Assembly: GCF_005047355.1 (NCBI RefSeq) | Contig: NZ_SUMC01000002.1 | Span: 1 to 64,000, forward strand | DNA from: Actinacidiphila oryziradicis | GTDB taxonomy: Bacteria > Actinomycetota > Actinomycetes > Streptomycetales > Streptomycetaceae | DNA: 64,000 nucleotides | Direction of reading: 5' to 3' | In this document: piece by piece, positions 61,854 to 64,000 of the stretch | Position numbering within the stretch: position 1 is the first letter of the stretch | Layout: each line of letters begins with the position of its first letter | Made by a program: the position numbers and the translations under genes | Notes under the pieces: generated by a model | Databases searched by the model: none | What the model was told of the DNA's origin: nothing | The model's input: only the letters and a program-made list of their open reading frames with translations

Positions 61854-63500
61854 CTATCCGGTCAGCCGGAGCCCGGCGACGGCGCTGTCGAAGACCGGCC
61901 TGTACGTTGCCCATTCGGCATCCGGCGCGGAGAGGTAGACGGCGTAGTCACGGCCCCCCTCCTTGCCGAAGCCGAGGTCGGCGGCGCGCCAGTTGCGAAC
62001 CTTGCCCGTGAAGGTGAAGTCCCAGATGGCGGCTGCCTGTCCGCGCCAGCTGGTGGCCTGCAGGCGCAACTGCTGGTAGCCCTGCAACCGGTCGGGGTTG
62101 GACGCGGCCGTCAGCTGGGCCTCGACGTCCTTGAAGTGCTGGACGGGGTCCGGGCTCGCGTAGTCCAGGACGCTGATCTTCAGCCCGACCAGGCCGGTCG
62201 GGTCGATGTAGTTGATGTCCTGGCCGTTGGCGTTGGCCTGGCGCGTCCAGCCGTCCGGTACGGGGACGGAAAAGCCGAGCCCCGGCTCCTTGGCCAGGCG
62301 GTAACCGGCGGGCACCTTCGGCAGGGCGGAAGGGGTCGGCGTGGTCTTCACCGGGGACGCGCTCGCGGTGGGCGGCACGGCCTGGGCAACCGTCGGGGTG
62401 GGCCGCCCGGCCTGGGCGGTGGACCCGGTGCCGCCGATCTTCGTGGCCAGGACCGCCCCGCCCGCCGAGAGGGCCGCGATGGCAACGGCGGACCCCACCC
62501 ACACGCCCCTCTTACGGCGCCGGGCGCGGCCGCCGTCGCTCCGCGACGCGCTCTTGACGCTGGCCGTGGGGCCGGTCGGCGAGCTGTCCGTCGATGCCTC
62601 GGCCTGGGTACCGGCCGGGCCGAAGGCCGGGGGCAGCGCCGGCCCGGCCCGCAGGCCCGTCGCCGTCTGCGGTTCGGCCATGGGGGCCCGCAGCAGCCGC
62701 TCCGCCGCATCCAGCGACAGGCGCTCCCCCGGCTCCCGCATGAGCAGGCCCGCTATCAGCGGCTCCAGCGCTCCGGCGTTGGGCGCCGTCGGCACGTCGT
62801 CCGCCGCTATCGCGTACGCCGTCTCGATCGCCGTGTCCTTGCGGAACGGCGAGTTCCCTTCCACCGCCTGGAACAGCGTCGCACCAAGCGCCCACAGATC
62901 CGCCTCCGGCCCGGGCGTCCCGCCCGTCAGCCGCTCCGGGGCCAGGAAGTCGATCGACCCGATCAGCTCCCCGGTGCGAGTCAGCGTGGAGGTGCCGGAC
63001 GCCTGCGCTATCCCGAAGTCCGTCAGCACGACCCGCCCGTCCTTGCCGAGCAGCACATTGCCGGGCTTGACGTCCCGGTGCAGCACGCCTGCCTCGTGCG
63101 CGGCACGGAGGGCGGCGATCATGCCCCGGCCGATCCGGGCCGCCTCGGCGGGCGACACCGGGCCGCTTCTCTTGATCAGCTCGCCGAGCGTGATGGACGG
63201 CACGTACTCCATGACGATCGTCGGCAGCCCGTCGTCGTCCACCACGTCATGGACGGTCACCACATTCGGGTGGCTGATCCGCGCCGCGCTCCGCGCCTCC
63301 CGGCGGGTCCGCTCGAACAGCGTTGTCAGCTCGTCCTCATGCATATGCGCCTGCGGCGCGTGCAGACGTTTTACAGCGACTTGCCGGCCGAGCAGCTCAT
63401 CCTCGGACCGCCATACGGTGCCCATGCCGCCGCGGCCTATGTGCTCCAGCAGGCGGTATCTGCCCGCCACCAGTCGGCCCTGATCGGTGCTATCGGACAC
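61854..63500 (-). CDS. Ser/Thr protein kinase with extracellular tail domain
   Basis: This 548-residue kinase looks active: Gly loop 'IGRGGMGTVWRS', Lys44 ('VAVKRLHA'), 'LHRDVKPGNVLL' (Asp143), 'LTDFGIAQ' (Asp161). Membrane segment 'GVWVGSAVAIAALSAGGAVLA', Thr/Pro linker, then the same type of outside tail ('GLGFSVPVPDGWTRQ', 'FGKEGGRDYAVYLSAPDAEW'). GTG start after AAGGGGGC. Same strand and plan as the kinase downstream; the cluster looks like tandem duplication. Confidence 0.93.
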   Translation of the reverse strand: MSDSTDQGRLVAGRYRLLEHIGRGGMGTVWRSEDELLGRQVAVKRLHAPQAHMHEDELTTLFERTRREARSAARISHPNVVTVHDVVDDDGLPTIVMEYVPSITLGELIKRSGPVSPAEAARIGRGMIAALRAAHEAGVLHRDVKPGNVLLGKDGRVVLTDFGIAQASGTSTLTRTGELIGSIDFLAPERLTGGTPGPEADLWALGATLFQAVEGNSPFRKDTAIETAYAIAADDVPTAPNAGALEPLIAGLLMREPGERLSLDAAERLLRAPMAEPQTATGLRAGPALPPAFGPAGTQAEASTDSSPTGPTASVKSASRSDGGRARRRKRGVWVGSAVAIAALSAGGAVLATKIGGTGSTAQAGRPTPTVAQAVPPTASASPVKTTPTPSALPKVPAGYRLAKEPGLGFSVPVPDGWTRQANANGQDINYIDPTGLVGLKISVLDYASPDPVQHFKDVEAQLTAASNPDRLQGYQQLRLQATSWRGQAAAIWDFTFTGKVRNWRAADLGFGKEGGRDYAVYLSAPDAEWATYRPVFDSAVAGLRLTG

Positions 63501-63774
63501 CGTGCCCCCTTCCTGCTCCCCCGTACACGCTTAGGGGCACGATATCCGGCCCCCTTGCCCGGGCCGAATGTCCCCCTGCCCATGGGGTGGACGTGGAGGC
63601 GAAGGTCAAGGTCACGGTGTCACCGGTGGCTGCGTTGAAGGTGTGGTCGGCGGAAGGGACGATCGTGAAGCAGCAGTTGGTTCCCTTGCTGCCGTGGACC
63701 GCCAGGGTCTGGGTGCGGGAGTTCCGGTCAGCCGCCGGACCTTCTCCGGGACGGCCGGGCAGGGGCGCCACCAC
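63490..63774 (-). CDS. Possible small ORF upstream of and overlapping the kinase start
   Basis: This 94-codon frame overlaps the kinase start by 11 bases. Its middle ('GTNCCFTIVPSADHTFNAAT', 'TVTLTFASTS') has the codon use and beta-rich look of a secreted Streptomyces protein, but the ends are low quality and no signal peptide or ribosome site is seen. It may be a decayed gene. The other frames of 63501-63817 show nothing better. Confidence 0.25.
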   Translation of the reverse strand: MVAPLPGRPGEGPAADRNSRTQTLAVHGSKGTNCCFTIVPSADHTFNAATGDTVTLTFASTSTPWAGGHSARARGPDIVPLSVYGGAGRGHGVR

Positions 63775-63817
63775 GCTCGTGGCGGTCGCCGACCGCGCGT
63801 AACGGCTGACGGTGCTC

Positions 63818-63858
63818 CGGGCCCGCTTTCGCCGGCCGCAGCGGCGAAAACGGGCCCG
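63818..63858. terminator. Terminator of the gene entering from the right
   Basis: Bases 63818-63834 pair with 63842-63858 with one mismatch (17-base arms, 7-base loop), 15 bases beyond the stop at 63873. Confidence 0.8.
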
Positions 63859-63872
63859 AACGGGACGGAGTC

Positions 63873-64000
63873 CTACTGGAGCGGGACGATGTCCGGCGCG
63901 CCCAGCCTTGCCGCGTCGGCCGTGAGGTCGTCGGGCTGACGCTGGGACTCGCGCTCGGCCTCGACCCGCTTCTCGTAGTGGGTGACTTCCTTCTCGATCT
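63873..64000 (-). CDS. C-terminal fragment of a gene, tentatively glycerol-3-phosphate dehydrogenase
   Basis: The last ~41 codons read 'EIEKEVTHYEKRVEAERESQ', 'QPDDLTADAARLGAPDIVPL' and end in TAG at 63873. The 'HYxxRVxAERESQ.QxDDxTADAxRLGAPDI' tail recalls Streptomyces GlpD and the position next to the kinase cluster fits, but the fragment is too short for certainty. Confidence 0.5.
   Translation of the reverse strand, partial: IEKEVTHYEKRVEAERESQRQPDDLTADAARLGAPDIVPLQ

Noticed and set aside
61784..63638. Part of a 907-codon plus-strand frame (60915-63638) over the kinase genes.
   Set aside because: Antisense to intact kinase motifs on the minus strand; Arg/Gly-rich with no domain.

Overview
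This window reads as the chromosomal core of a Streptomyces species. GC is very high with strong GC bias at third codon positions, GTG and TTG starts are common, and there are Streptomyces hallmarks: DUF5753/HATPase regulators, DUF2690 XRE proteins, a c-di-AMP riboswitch before a cell-wall hydrolase, PspC two-component genes and PASTA-less Ser/Thr kinases. Gene order around mdh, icd, folD, purH/purN, sucCD, pcrA, guaA and the kinase cluster resembles the conserved Streptomyces core. That is recalled synteny, not computed.

Layout. 1-7 kb is accessory: the 5' end of an IS630-type transposase, an XRE/DUF5753 regulator without its usual DUF397 partner, a HATPase anti-sigma-like protein, a two-gene operon of a 37-aa proline-rich peptide and a PIMT-like methyltransferase, and a large secreted beta-helix protein with three exact-period C-terminal repeats. 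7-16.5 kb holds mdh, two membrane-anchored XRE proteins plus a truncated third copy, a NarL-type two-component pair, icd, DUF3017, folD and an RDD membrane protein. 16.5-24.2 kb holds purH-purN, membrane proteins, a membrane-tailed sigma-like protein and sucD-sucC.

24.5-34.3 kb has two small secreted proteins, then a MoxR ATPase / 57-aa ORF / DUF5682 / VWA operon divergent from a SWIM / DUF5691 operon. The two divergent promoters both match the actinobacterial RecA-independent DNA-damage promoter (TTGTCAGTG-N8-TANNNT), as does the pcrA promoter 8 kb away. 34-43 kb has a cobalamin-binding mutase subunit, a lipase, an M23 peptidase, pcrA and two NlpC/P60 hydrolases, the first behind a ydaO-type c-di-AMP riboswitch. 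43-49 kb has a Tat-exported multicopper oxidase, a HATPase gene apparently built over a broken DUF397 gene, and a Lia/PspC-like envelope-stress locus.

49-64 kb has DoxX, a class II aldolase, a Uma2 protein, guaA, chorismate mutase behind an attenuator with a Phe/Tyr/Trp leader peptide, a GMC oxidoreductase, a succinate-semialdehyde dehydrogenase, and a tandem Ser/Thr kinase cluster made of a pseudokinase, two active-looking kinases and a tail remnant. The window ends in the C-terminus of another gene.

The best candidates for something undescribed are the peptide/PIMT operon (2.2-3.5 kb), the DNA-damage-promoter MoxR/SWIM locus with its embedded small ORF (26.3-34.2 kb), and the antisense DUF397/HATPase chimera (45 kb). 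No tRNA, rRNA or CRISPR array was seen.
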